Source: Pisaster brevispinus
Taxonomy: Eukaryota; Echinodermata; Asteroidea; Forcipulatida; Asteriidae
DNA: 64,000 nucleotides
Direction of reading: 5' to 3'
Assembly (NCBI GenBank): GCA_023634235.1
Contig: JAMKCF010000001.1
Span: forward strand, 3,216,106 to 3,280,105
The translations under genes and the position numbers were made by a program. Under the pieces are notes generated by a model. That model had not been told where the DNA came from. It made no database searches and saw only the letters and a list, made by a program, of their open reading frames with translations. Shown piece by piece: positions 1-11,099 of this stretch (position 1 is its first letter; each line of letters opens with the position of its first letter).

Positions 1-740
1 AGTGACAGGGTGGTAAAAGGTTGACCTGCCAAAAGGCGAAGTTAGTGCAGACCAAAAACTGGTTCGAAAATGTTAATTTAAACACTCAGTTACCAAACAT
101 GGACCGTGTCACTTTGTTTACAAAATGAGTGACCTTGTACATTCCAGGGTCATTCTGGCAGGCAAAATAATACACTGGTCGTGGGAAGTGTCACATTTAC
201 TGTCATTAATTCGAGGGTAATACAAAGCAACAGCTGAACAAGTCGTGAATTTGCCCCCTTAAAATTTTACATGAAGGAAAAATTGCCACTTTAAGAAACA
301 AAAAACTACCCAGTATTTAACACACACAAAAATCCAGGTGTTAAAAAAGGATACTTAAGTTTTCATCTGGGAAACATTCTCGGGCAAACCAACCCCTGCC
401 CCGTAAACAAAGAGTACCATACTCACATGGGCGTCATCACAAACCTAATAGCGATCCCATTTAGGAAGCATTTTAACGGACACTTAATTATTTCCAACTT
501 TGTAGTATGATTTCTTGTTATTTTATGTGATAGATTATGTGTCTGGAATGTAATATATTTCTGATGAGGTTTGATGCTTTTCACAGAGCTGTGATCTAAA
601 TGAAAAAACACTTTACAAGGAATTATTGTTACTAAAAATACTATTGTTAGATTATTTTTTCAGCAACTTCTCATTTGATGGAAAAGAGGCAAATTTACCT
701 AAATCAGAGTTTGAGGAATATCTTTATTCAATGGTGTACC
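1..740. other. AT-rich non-coding stretch, nothing recognised
   Basis: Only short spurious open frames are present. I see no splice-bounded exon, no tRNA-like box pair and no clear inverted repeat before the family A repeat begins near 743. Confidence 0.5.
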
Positions 741-742
741 AA

Positions 743-1425
743 AATGCAGGGTAAATTTTGAGTAACTACTCCAAATGTTATTAAATGACCATAACAACTT
801 ACTTGGTGAAAAGCACTGGAGAGCTGTTGTTATTATAAACCATTGTTAGAAACGACCTCCTTTGAATGTATGTAGTTTTAGAGAAAGAGGTAATTTTCCA
901 CCCCCAAAAAACTGAATCTGAGACAGGCTCCCGGCATGAAGGCTTTCTCATGCATCTAAAAGCACACAATTCTATGCAACAAAGGTGTTTTTTATGTCAT
1001 TATTTTCTTGCAACTTCGATGACCAATTGAGCCCAAATGTTCACATGTTTGTTTTGTATATATACGTTAGGACAATACGGAAGCGTATTGCCGCCACATG
1101 AATAACAAAAACATATCTCTCTTATCGTGTACGTACACGATAACTTATCGTGTACGTACATGATAAGTCCAATTTTATCGTGTACGTACATGATAACTTA
1201 TGGTGTACGTACACGATAAGTCCAAAATTTATCGTGTATCGTGTACGTACACGATAAGTCCAAACTTATCGTGTACGTACACGATAAGTTATCGTGTACG
1301 TACACGATAAGAGAGATTTTTTTTTATTCATGTGGCGGCAATACGCTTCCGTAGGATATACACCAAGTAAAGGATACTGGTTTTTTGACAATTACTAACA
1401 GTATACACTGCCTTTAAGGTTTTGT
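743..1425 (+). repeat. Family A dispersed repeat, split by a palindromic MITE
   Basis: This sequence recurs at 40045-40434 (same strand) and 12540-12905 (opposite strand). Shared blocks include CTAAAAGCACACAAT and GACCAATTGAGCCCAAAT. The ends are weakly inverted (GCAGGGTA at left, a TACACTGCC relative at right), so it is probably a non-autonomous TIR transposon. Continuity is broken at 1076-1353 by a second element that the other two copies lack. Confidence 0.75.
1076..1353. mobile_element. 278-bp MITE with 30-bp perfect TIRs and a palindrome array
   Basis: The ends are perfect 30-bp inverted repeats beginning TACGGAAGCGTATTGCCG at left and ending CGGCAATACGCTTCCGTA at right. The interior is seven head-to-tail copies of a unit of about 24 bp (core ATCGTGTACGTACACGAT) that is itself a perfect palindrome. 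It interrupts family A. The flanks GGACAA and GGATAT may be a degraded 6-bp target duplication, as in the other TACGGA-ended element at 22377. There is no coding capacity. Confidence 0.88.
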
Positions 1426-2089
1426 CCCTGACTGCGATATCACGGGGAGGCATTTTCATAGCTCCGTGATCATGAAAACTCATTCGCGCTCTCCGCAGCA
1501 ACAGGAAGCGTCTTGAAGCATCAAGCCGGATCGCCATCTCCCCCCTATCTCTGCCATCTTGTATTCCCAGCCACGTCTTGCAATTGAAAAAAATAGTTGA
1601 TAACCCACAGTAAGCGGACACGCAGCAAATTAAAAGCGTGCCGAAGCGGTCTTCTTCCGTTCGGGGAATTAAGTTTAGACGGAGGGGGTCGTCGACAAAG
1701 ACAAGGCACGAAGCGGACTCTGCGGATTGCTCAGGAATAAACCTAAGAATGATGAAGTGCGGCTTGGTTGTATTTAAGAAGTCACGTTCGACCTGACAAT
1801 AAGAGCCGAGTCTGACCTATATATAAACACAAGACCGTCTGCAGTGTTTTTTTTATTTTTTTTAAGTCATTCAGTTCTAATTGCAAATATAATTTATATG
1901 GAATCATATCTGAGATTTTGTTCCATTCAGGCACTGGCTGGTAAATTTGCTTTTCGAAGTGAGAATTGTGCTTTGTTGAAGGTGTGTGTGTCTCTAATGC
2001 GCCAAGTGTTAAAGGGAACTGGCAAATTATGAGTATTTAAACCGTGATGTCATAAAATAGAGTTGTTTCTGTTTTAACTACTACAGATT

Positions 2090-2134
2090 TTTTTATATTT
2101 ATATATATATATATTTTTTTTTTGGGGGGTGGTG

Positions 2135-2169
<35 letters not shown>

Positions 2170-2175
2170 TTTGCA
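2090..2175. repeat. Low-complexity (TA)n, T/G runs and (GTT)n
   Basis: A short TA run, a poly-T/poly-G stretch and about eleven GTT units are followed by AT-rich, codon-poor DNA up to about 2550. Open frames on the minus strand here are poly-Asn or hydrophobic low complexity and are not credible genes. Confidence 0.85.
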
Positions 2176-2584
2176 GGGCTCGAATAAAACAATGATTTAT
2201 CACCTATACTGGCCCCCAAACATAAGTAAATAGATATCAATAAGTAAATAAACTGTACAAGATAATAACAATAATAAAATAACAATACGTTATTGGATAA
2301 ATTAATTAGTCAATCACTAATAAAATATTTAAAACAACATACAATGTAAAAGAAGTAAATAACAACCAAAACAGATGAATAAATATAAAGAAAAAAACAC
2401 TCCAATAACGGGATAAATAAATAAATAAACACATACAAATTAAAATAAATAAATAAACAAAAACACAAACAACAACAAACAGACAAAAAACAAACACACA
2501 CATATGTGTTTTCCGATTGCGTAAATTCAAGACTCTGTTTCCACATGGTTTTGATTAATTTGCTTTATTTGTTATTATTTATCC

Positions 2585-2685
2585 CTATTTTTGTTTTGTA
2601 CACGAAAGCGAAGCGAAGACGTTCTCGCTCTGTCAATCACTCGGATCCCTTTTGTTAAAGTCCTCGGTTTCAACTGGTGGACAAA
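2585..2685 (+). repeat. Family G repeat fragment
   Basis: The block TTTTGTACAC...TTGTTAAAGTCCTCGGTTT matches the 3' parts of the larger copies at 25570-26190 and 42420-42790. An A-rich run follows. It is probably a truncated mobile-element copy. Confidence 0.55.
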
Positions 2686-2769
2686 AAAAAAAAAAAAAAC
2701 ACACAACACAACAAAAGCCCAACAAACATAATGTAATATCATAATGGCCGTGCGTCATTACCAGTCAAG

Positions 2770-3235
2770 CACATGAAGCATGACAATTATAACCCTAGTC
2801 ATAATTGTCCATTTATTTCATTCCTTAAACCATCTCAGTTCCCTGAGGATCGAGTATACAGCATGTGCTGATAATAGCACACCAAGCTCAATCAATCACA
2901 AGAACCATCTACGCCCGAACAGGTACCCATTTTCTCCTCGGTGTAGAGAAGGAAGTGTCTTGCTCAAGTGTCATGACTGAAATTTATTGCCCATTTATGT
3001 AATTCATTTAACCATCTCAGCTCCCTTGGGAGTAGACAGTCTGTGCTGCCAAAGTAACGCACCAAGCTACATCGATCACAAGAACTATACATGCCCTCAC
3101 AGATACCCATTTACTTCTAGATGAAGAGAAGGAAGTGTCTTGCTCATGTGCCATGACTGGGATTCGAACCCACTATCCGATGACTCGGCCACCAGACCTT
3201 GCATCCCATACACTAGACCACTCGGTCACGACGAA
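2770..3235 (-). mobile_element. tRNA-derived SINE, 1.5 copies in tandem
   Basis: Read on the minus strand, 3155-3235 carries a Ser/Leu-type tRNA head with box A-like TGACCGAGTGGTC and box B GGTTCGAATCC. A tRNA-unrelated body follows (GAGCAAGACACTTCC-like, then ATGGGTA). The body is repeated again at about 2770-2985 without its tRNA head. The same family occurs at 8761, 18700, 37995, 40533, 61569 and 62664. Confidence 0.8.
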
Positions 3236-3474
3236 GATCAGCACCCCTACCTCATGACCCCCATCCAGCCTCGTCTCCACGGAGCAATATCCTAATTACA
3301 CTCAGAAAAATCCGTCGAGAAAAACAGACCGAAAGTTGTTTTCATTTCGAATTAGTATCTTCCCAGTGTCTCGTCTCACATCATTAAAGGCGACACCCAG
3401 TGTCGAGAAGAGTACAGTCACACCAATTCTAAAGTTTAAAGGTAGGGTAAAAAGGTTTGTTTTGTCAACGTCAG

Positions 3475-3835
3475 GCTGATTTATTGGCAAAGTTATAAAG
3501 ATACAGTTCAAATCACATGTGAACTTTTCAGCAGAATACAGTGTCTGCTTCCTGAGAAAACAGCAAAACGTTCAATGTATTTTCACACAGTCATCGAATC
3601 CATCCTCGTTTAGCGAGGTGACAGCTGCGCGCGGGTACCACCCGCACGGACACCAACCCTCAGAAATCTGAGAGACGACCCATTCTAAGGTTCAAATGTT
3701 TCGAGTTCAAAAATTATCCTTACCATAATTATTTCGAAGGGAATCCTTTCTCAAAATAATTTATACTATCAACAGCTGCAGTGCTTCTTACCAAGTAAGT
3801 CTTTATGGTCATTAATTTTGGAGTATTTATCAATC
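3475..3835 (+). repeat. Family B dispersed repeat
   Basis: It starts with GATTTATTGGCAAA and ends with ATCAACAGCTGCAGTGCTTC then ACCAAGTAAGT. Other copies are at 20640-21320, 21560-21650 and 35640-36265 (plus) and 62955-63300 (minus). The terminal block resembles the end of family A, so the two families are probably related. This copy is uninterrupted and serves as the empty-site reference for two insertions elsewhere. Confidence 0.75.
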
Positions 3836-4160
3836 AATGCCCCCATTCCTTAAACAATAAAAGTATGTAACAGTATACACAAACAAACTTACTTAATACA
3901 ACATTCCGTAAATGCACAATTTGCCTTGGGGATATAAGGCAAGGCTGCACCTGTTTGTGTCATTAAACATAAAATAAAACACAGATTTAAATTCTTGGCC
4001 TTGCTCATTAAAATAATCCTGTATCAAATGAATTTACAACAAAAAGAAATTGTTCTACCGGTCGCTTTCAGACTGGATATCGACACTTCTCATATTTCCA
4101 AAATATTCACTGTCTGTTGAACATCAAATACTTCTTCCTCATCATCATAAAGCGGATGAT

Positions 4161-4524
4161 TAGCTGGTCCCTCGACGTTACAAGTTGTCACTTGATACGA
4201 CACTGGTCCCCAGTCTTGGACAAAGACAGGCACTAGTCTTACGGGCGCAATGATTTCATTGGATACAGTGAATTCATTGGATAAATGTGCTGTGACGTAT
4301 ACTTTTCATATTTGTGTTATAATTGGTCCGAGGTGATGTCGTTTGTCAGCTTGCACTTTCGGTCGTCTGCATGTAGCGTGTGCATAAGTTATTCACAATG
4401 AACATAACAGCAAATCTCTGTGTGAAATGAATGCGAGGTCAAAGGTACATCTGGCAACATCCGGTCAGGTTGGTATCAGGCGTTATTCACGAGCCTCGAA
4501 GTGTGACGTCTGTTGTTCAGGCTA
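4161..4524 (+). mobile_element. Family C element (about 364 bp), diverged copy
   Basis: It shares TGATTTCATTGGATACA, GTTTGTCAGCTTGCACTTTC and TATTCACGAGCCTCGAAGTG with copies at 31156, 41245 and 53567. Two of those have exact 9-bp target duplications, which fixes the element ends as TAGACTGG and GGGCTA. In this copy the ends are mutated and no duplication survives. Confidence 0.75.
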
Positions 4525-5770
4525 CCTTGATACTGTCACTTATAAAATTCCATCATAACGTTTCCAAATCATCCGTAAACCATAATATTAAAATCCCGCC
4601 TACTGCCTGACGATCAGCGAATTTCCTAATAGATTCATATTTAATTGACCCATTTTTACAAGTTGTTTACCAATCTCAGATTTGCGTGAACAGTGAAAAT
4701 ACCCTAATGGTGGCATGTTGGCTTTTAAAATATGACCCACTTTGTTATACAAAGTGGAAATGTGCATATTTTCTCTGGGCTCTGTTGACCTATCAAGTTC
4801 TTGTACGGGCCATTTGGTTATACCCACAAATCGCGCAGTCGACCTCCACACACACATATCTCTCTCTCTCTCTCCTACGTCAGCCATCATGGCTTTCAGT
4901 CGCTGCTGTGAGAGGAGACCCCGATAGAGTCTTCTACATCACACCCCTGGGGAGTTGTGAAAAGGTCCATGAAATTACCCCGAGTGCGAAGAACACCAAT
5001 TACAGTAATTGTCACGTCCGAAAAATCAATTGCGCTGGCGATGGGAACCAGATCAGATACTACGGTGGGTTGGAAATGCCATGCAAGAAAACGGCATTGT
5101 GACAGAGTGGTGTATTACGTAGTGGCAATTAACACGAGCACCTGTAACAAAGGTCCTCGCGTGATGGATGCCGGTTGTCTGTCACTTTGTTCGATTGCAA
5201 TTAGTTAACAAGCTTTCACATGACTTCTTAAATTTACTAACGTCCCTTGCTTTTGGGGGAGGGAAGAGGTAAAAGTCGAATTGTTCATTCACCGATGAGC
5301 ACTTTCCTCTACAAGTGACACGCTCTCTGCATGTTAATTTATCGCCATAGCAAGAGTTCTTGGTTAAAGCACAGTAATCGTATTACACTAGATTTCGTGG
5401 TAATTTTAACAAGGTTGTTATTTTTTTTAGAGGGGGTCTGAAACCCTGTTAAAAATAACAAGGGTCCTTGGTTATTTTTTTTAACAAGAATAGCTTTCAC
5501 ACGACTGGAATTTGCTACTTTTTAACATCGATGTGATTTTTAATCAAGGTCTCTAGTTAAAAATGTCTTTGTGGTGAAGGACACTTTAGTCTTGTCTTAC
5601 GTCAGGATGCATTAGGGAGTATTTATCTACCTAATAACCCGACTAGTTTGTTTTAAAATTGTCAGATCAGAAAATACAGTGAGTGGGAAGTGACATTCTA
5701 AAAAATAGTAAGTTTGATGACAGAGACGTTAAACAAACATTCGTTATGCGCCGTACTTGAGTTAAAGTGA
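4525..5770. other. Non-coding stretch with a (TC)n run
   Basis: A CT-dinucleotide run lies near 4860-4874. Open frames of 80-140 codons exist on both strands at 4600-5208 but overlap each other, lack splice or start context and show no recognisable motif. I do not call them genes. Confidence 0.4.
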
Positions 5771-5929
5771 GGGCCCAGTTTCACAGAGCTGCTTTGTGCC
5801 TAAGTAGACAATATTGCCGAACAAATTTCTGCCGAGCAATAATAACCAAGTACATAAAACAAAATAGTTTGGCCGGTCACCTTTTTCTGGTTAGCAGAAA
5901 TTAATGAGCAGGTTTATGAAACTGTGCCG
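5771..5929. mobile_element. GGGCCCAATTTCAT-family MITE, degenerate copy
   Basis: It opens with GGGCCCAGTTTCACAGAGCTGC and closes with the inverted relative TTTATGAAACTGTGCC. The interior carries the family's GCTTAGCAG-type motifs in decayed form. See the better copy at 23681. Confidence 0.65.
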
Positions 5930-5948
5930 ACAGGTAATGGCAAGAGCC

Positions 5949-6130
5949 GGGTCACAATCCCATAGAGCTGCTCAAGCAAAGCGCAACAAAGATATGCTTA
6001 CTAGGATAGGGTTACCATTCAAGATACCATTTCATGTGTACATCTGTGAGTGGTATTCTGCTCATTTTGTGCTAAGCAGCAAATTGCTAACTATCATCCA
6101 GTGCTTAAGCAACTGTGAAAATGGGTCCCG
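5949..6130. mobile_element. GGGCCCAATTTCAT-family MITE, second degenerate copy
   Basis: It begins GGGTCACAATCCCATAGAGC and ends GCAACTGTGAAAATGGGTCCC, an imperfect inverted match. It lies 20 bp after the previous copy, so the two form a tandem pair. Confidence 0.6.
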
Positions 6131-6829
6131 GTCGAAACTACGGTGTGTTGGAAATGACGTACGAAAAAGAATGATTGGATTTAGATATTTTTCAGCGAAA
6201 CGTAGACTTACATGACTTTTAGTTCAAACCAGCAAGCTAGGGCGCAGCGTTTGATTGCGCCTGTCTTGCATGCCACTGAACCTTTACAAAAATTACTGTA
6301 CGTAAACAATTATATTATTATAAAATATAAAAGAAGAAGTTATTTCACCAAATGAAATAAACGCTTCAATCTTTAAAACTGACGTTTTACTGTAACAAAC
6401 AACATTTTAAAAACCTCTGGCGGGAAAATTTAAATAATTAGCAGACAATACAGTCATCATCTCTTTCATTTAACTGTAAGTCCTTGATTACTACATGACC
6501 ACCTTTAAAGGCCTCCGTTTATGTCTCCACTTTCCCGTTTCTGACCCAGTTAGAAAAACCGAGCTTCCACAAGCTAGTCCATCCACTACCACACTGCGCT
6601 TCGGGGCACTGTATTTCAGGTCTGACATGTGACAAATTAAAGAAACGGTTGCCGCGTCTTTGAGTATAGATGGATTACGTGGAATTTTTTAATGCATTAT
6701 TTATACATTTTACATGGAGGATTTTAGGCAGATAGCGTTACCTTTCTGTTTGGAAAGAGAGAAACAACTTTTTTTTTACACCAGATTCTCGTGTCTGAAA
6801 CTGATCTCGATCACTGTGCATTGGACTCG

Positions 6830-7145
6830 GCAAATTCAAAATGGTGGATGGAATCATTTACGGATGCAAATTACATCAACGAAAATATTCTGAATATCAT
6901 TATAGCAAATGATATCAGTATTGGCTGAAGTTATTTAAGGTAAGCCATATTGTACATGATTGGTAGAGCTGACAGAATAGTCGCAGACAGTGTTCATGTT
7001 TTGGGTGGTTAACTTTGAAATAACGAACCCATGAAAACCTGATCTGAATCCGCTTTGTGAGTCAGGAGAAAATAGTGGAAAAACCATGCACAAGTTTCAG
7101 CATTTAAACACATTGTCCTTCATTTAGGTTGTAACAATCGAAATC
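6830..7145 (+). repeat. Family D dispersed repeat
   Basis: Shared blocks are GATTGGTAGAGCTGACA, GACAGTGTTCATGTTTTG and AAAAACCATGCACAA. Copies lie at 13755-14115 (minus) and 18265-18500 with a partial duplicate at 18612-18700. No coding signature. Confidence 0.7.
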
Positions 7146-7159
7146 AGGTGGGGGATATT

Positions 7160-7550
7160 CTAGGTTTTCAGAATGATACAGTTTTCTTGAATATGACTTC
7201 ATTTCAAAGGAAAAATACTTCACAGACAATATGGTTCTAGTATTAACTTCATAATCAGTGAGCTTTCAGATCGTAGTTAAAACAATAATGTTTTCCTTTA
7301 TCCTTACCAATCATGTAATACCTTTAAATTCGGAGTGTTTTAATTGTATACTATTTTTTTCCTCCGCCCCTCCCTTTCTGGGAATAGCAGATGTCACACT
7401 AACAACTATGCCCTTCCGTATGCAAACTACAAGGTGTAAGTTCAAAGAAAGTAAGATCGATGGTAACTGAGCACAGTGGTTACTTTCGCATCATTGGAGT
7501 AATTAAATTTCGTATAATATATTTAATGTAATACATATTTAAAATATATA
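7160..7550. other. Nothing recognised
   Basis: AT-rich DNA between family D and the tRNA-core element. No exon, repeat match or RNA gene was seen. Confidence 0.4.
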
Positions 7551-7554
7551 TAAT

Positions 7555-7815
7555 ATGGTTTTTACCCTAACATCGATGTGTATTAAGCATTGTATACTTG
7601 GTACTTTCCCGAGTTCTGTAAAAAAATCCACAGGAAGTTACTCGAGTGGGATTCGAATCCACGACCTTTGCATTGCTAGAGCACATGTCTTAACACTAGA
7701 CCAACGAGCTCGCCCGATGGCTAGAGGCAGTTCAAGTCCATGGTGGGTTTTTTTCTTTACAGAACTCTGGAAAGTCCTGAGTATACAGTGCTTAATACAC
7801 CAAAACTTAACACCT
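7555..7815 (-). mobile_element. TIR element with a tRNA-like core
   Basis: Inverted arms of about 55 bp (left 7575-7630, right 7744-7805; shared GTGTATTAAGCA, TTTCC and GAGTTCTGTA) enclose a minus-strand tRNA-like core. That core has box A-like CGTTGGTCTAGTG and box B GGATTCGAATCCC. Related elements are at 24765 and 59445. The combination of inverted termini and a Pol III-type core is unusual for a SINE. It is not an intact tRNA gene, because the anticodon stem does not pair. Confidence 0.7.
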
Positions 7816-7829
7816 ATAAAATATTAAAA

Positions 7830-8440
7830 AGTTACTTTAAGAAATGACACTTCAAATTATTTTTTTGTCATAACTGATAATAGCTTTAAGATTCACATAT
7901 ATTTATATGCCCCTTGGTTAGAGCAGAAGACCTAAGCTACTGTCTCGTTACCGATGATGAGTAGCGTGGAGTGTACGACGTGTGTCACACCAATTAACTC
8001 TACCACAGTACACCTTTAACATGTGCATAATATACAGCCCTATACCGCAGCGTGTTCATCATGTCACATGTAATTACTGTGACTTTAGGGTCATCACGGA
8101 CATACAATGAGTGGTGTAGAAATGTATAGATCCGCTCCATTTGACTCAAATGTCAATGCTAACAACCTATATGCACTAGTTGTTTTGTTTCTAGCCTGCC
8201 AAATAAGAAATTTCTGGATCAAAATTATATTCTGGTATCCTTGTTAGGGTTTTTATTTCATTTTATTGTTATTTTTTATTAAACTAAAGGGACACCAGAT
8301 CAATGTATTTGGTTTGAATGCTGGGTTATTTCGAAATTCTTCTGACCAAGAAACATTTCATAAATAGCATCAACATCTTAATAGTTGCACATTAGGAACA
8401 AAGATGTGCGTCACCAAACGGTCGCTTTATTTCAAAATGA
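7830..8440. other. Nothing recognised
   Basis: Unique-looking AT-rich sequence without a supported gene, tandem repeat or inverted repeat. Confidence 0.4.
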
Positions 8441-8632
8441 AGCCCAGATCTAGCCCAAACTTGTAACTTAATGAAGCACGGGCTAAGCCTCAACCTGTGT
8501 CCAAACGTAGCCCTGGCCTGGCCCAAACCTGTACCTAAATGTAACCCAGACTTAGCCGAATCCTGTACCTAAATGCTGTCCAAGCCTGGCCCAAAACCTG
8601 TACCTAAATGTAACCTAGACCTAGCAAAAGGC
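8440..8632 (+). repeat. Degenerate tandem repeat, GTAGCCC/CTGTACCTAAATG unit
   Basis: About five imperfect units contain TAGCCC...AACCTGTACCTAAATGTAACC. The same vocabulary appears in the larger array at 17050-17860 and in fragments near 26800 and 27355. Confidence 0.65.
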
Positions 8633-8760
8633 TCAGGATGAGATCTGATACATTGCCTGATATGTGGCAGAGGGTGTCTCCACCCCCACCCCCAGACTAG
8701 AAGCATATTTGACGACAGATGCAGGTTGGAGTATAAACTTGCAGCTGGACCAAAACTTGT

Positions 8761-9091
8761 TGTGTGACGTGGCCGAGCGGTCTACTGCATCGAACTCAAG
8801 ATCTGATGGTAGAATGTGGGTTCGAATCCCGGTCATGACACTTGTGTCCATAACCGCTTCTCTAAACCCAGATGTATAAATGGGAACCTGAGAGGGCTGA
8901 GACAGAACTGTGCTGGATTATTAGCGCTAATTTAGGATTGTATGCTCACCAAGAAGTTGAGAAAGGTAGAGGAATGGGCTAAACGTATGACCGATGAACG
9001 GAGTTTAATAATGCTGTAAAGTGACTTGATCTAGCCACATAGAATAATCCATGCTATATAAGAACTAATTATTCATTATTATTATTATTTA
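8761..9091 (+). mobile_element. tRNA-derived SINE, near full length
   Basis: The tRNA-like head has box A TGGCCGAGCGGTC and box B GGTTCGAATCC. The body follows (CACTTGTGTCC, then ATAAATGGGAACCTG, then AAGTGACTTGATC) and ends in TATTCATTATTATTATTATTT. The head and the ATT-rich tail are the expected SINE architecture, implying mobilisation by a LINE with a matching 3' end such as the one at 26887. Confidence 0.85.
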
Positions 9092-9661
9092 TACATGATT
9101 CGGTTGATTGAATTCTGGCTACATGCCTTTGATGATCTGCCCGAGCAGGTGACGATCACAACAAATAGAAAGGTGAACTTTCAGACAGGAGGTATTCTTA
9201 TATACATTTCTCTAGGTCACAATGTAAAATCTCATATACTATGCGTCTAGTCTGTGCACAGCCGACAGCATCATACGCCATGTGACAACACCTATTATCC
9301 TCCAGCACCGAACGAGGCGGGGGGCTAGGCGGATGTGCCCCTCCAAAAAAACAGAAGAAGAAAAAAACAAAAAACGCAAACCCCGAGGTTGTCATCAATA
9401 AAAAATTCAGCGGCCCTATAAATAAGATGATGTGCCTACGGACAAATCAATAAGAGCTCCCATCGGAGATTGCGTGCCCCACTTTCAAATACCCTTGGAC
9501 GCATGTCTCTACATGAGAACGAACCTGGACATGTCACGAGGTTTATGGAACAATTCTCAACATACGGTTTTAAAGGGGGAGCTTAAAACAATATGCGCAG
9601 AAAGCTTCAAGGAGTGATGTTTACAATATATTTCTCAGAGAGTCAACACTGCGTTTACGCT

Positions 9662-9858
9662 CAGGGGTCAATTTCATAGAGCTGCTTAAGCAGAAAATAA
9701 TGCTTAACATTTCCCTGCTAAGCAGAAATGAGCAGGATACCAGTCACAAACTGTACACGTGATATGGTAGTTTGGCTGGTAACCTTATTCTGGGAAGCAT
9801 CATTTTGTTGTGCTTAGCTACTTTTTGTGCTTAAGCAGCTCTATGAAATTGGGTCCAG
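9662..9858. mobile_element. GGGCCCAATTTCAT-family MITE
   Basis: Left end GGGGTCAATTTCATAGAGCT, right end AGCTCTATGAAATTGGGTCC. The two arms are inverted copies. Interior CAGTCACAAA...GGCTGGTAACCTTATTCTG is shared with the copy at 23681. Confidence 0.88.
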
Positions 9859-10084
9859 GTCTTAAAGAGGGGCTTCAGAGTCGAGCTCAGTTTTGTAGTC
9901 CACTCATTTTCCAGTAGAAAGGGTCCTTGTGAATCTGGAGGACAAAATTGCAAATGTCCAACCTCACATTAAAATGGGGGTAAAATGCCACTGTGTTTGG
10001 TACCCAATTTTTTGACAAAATCTACAACTTCTCCTTAATGTGGCCAGAGCTAATTTACCTACTATTATTTAAAGTTCACACAGT

Positions 10085-10450
10085 CTCTTTAAAAACACCC
10101 GGGTCATAATTTCTGAGTCAGAATTTCCGGGTAAACCTAACCCAGAAATCGGTCAGGCCAGCAGGCACACGGAATCTGGGCCCACTCTGACTCAGTACTT
10201 TTTTTAGAATGCGCAATTCCTCCAATTCTCTCCTTGATGAAGCCAGTTATTTATTTACAAAACCTATTAATAATCAAATTGCACACCCTCTACAAACTCC
10301 TTGCGTTAGAATTTCTGGGTCAGTTTGACCTGGAATTTGTGTCAAACTTACCCAGAAATCCAAGTAAACATTCCATTCGTGTAACCAGTTTCCCGAAATT
10401 GGGTTAAGCCCCCTGGCACTGGGACCCAGAAGTTGTGACAATTTGAGCCG
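10085..10450. repeat. Family E repeat (GGGTCAG/CCGGAA minisatellite type)
   Basis: It carries recurring TCTGGGTCAG, GAATTTCCGGGT and TGACCCAGAA words. The same words form the denser array at 15060-15590 and fragments at 27720-28005 and 33848-33985. Confidence 0.65.
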
Positions 10451-10500
10451 TGTACATTTTAGACTGCATAATATATTAATCATCAAAATGCACATCAAAC

Positions 10501-11060
10501 AGTACGAGGGAACATGTACGAAGAACAACAAAAACAATAATATTTTATTCATTTTTTTTTAACCAACTGAATACCTATAATAGAAGGGTAAAGTATAAAG
10601 AATTAGGAGTACACCAGCGATTGAGTTTTAAAAACACAAAACAGTACGAGGGAACATGTACGAAAAACAAACAAACTATAATATTATATACAATTTGTTT
10701 TTAAACCAACTGAATACTTATAATAGAAGGGTACAGTATAAAGAATTAGGAGTACAACAGCGATTTATTTTTAAAAACATAAAACAATACGAGGGAACAT
10801 TTACGAAGAACAACAAAATAATAATACTAATATACAAACAAAATTCAAAAACCAAGTGAACACCTATATAAAAGAACGTACATTAGAATTATGAGTAAAA
10901 CAGCGATTAATTTGAAGAACATAAAACAGTGCGAGAGAACATGTACGAAGAACAACAAAACAATAATAATATTAATATACAAACAAAACTGAAAAACCAA
11001 ACGAACACTTGGAAAAGATAAAGAATTAGGAGTCAAAAGGCGATTTGGTTTTGAAAAACA
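10501..11060 (+). repeat. Tandem repeat, about 142-bp unit, four copies
   Basis: AGTACGAGGGAACATGTACG recurs at 10501 and 10643, and with changes at 10786 and 10928, so the period is 142-143 bp. Each unit also has AACAACAAAA...AATA and TAAAGAATTAGGAGTA. Copies 1-3 are the closest and the fourth is the most diverged. The units are AT-rich with no conserved reading frame. Confidence 0.88.
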
Positions 11061-11099
11061 ATCTGTTGAAGACACTTTCATTAACAATAAAGGATACAA

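Noticed and set aside
1817..1830. TATATATAA as a promoter TATA box for a plus-strand gene
   Set aside because: No credible coding exon follows, only T-rich sequence and a 62-codon frame without features.
4686..5102. 138-codon plus-strand open frame
   Set aside because: No recognised domain, overlapped by other open frames on both strands, and no start or splice context.
10501..11060. CRISPR-like array
   Set aside because: The 142-bp units are contiguous tandem repeats without unique spacers, and the DNA is eukaryotic.
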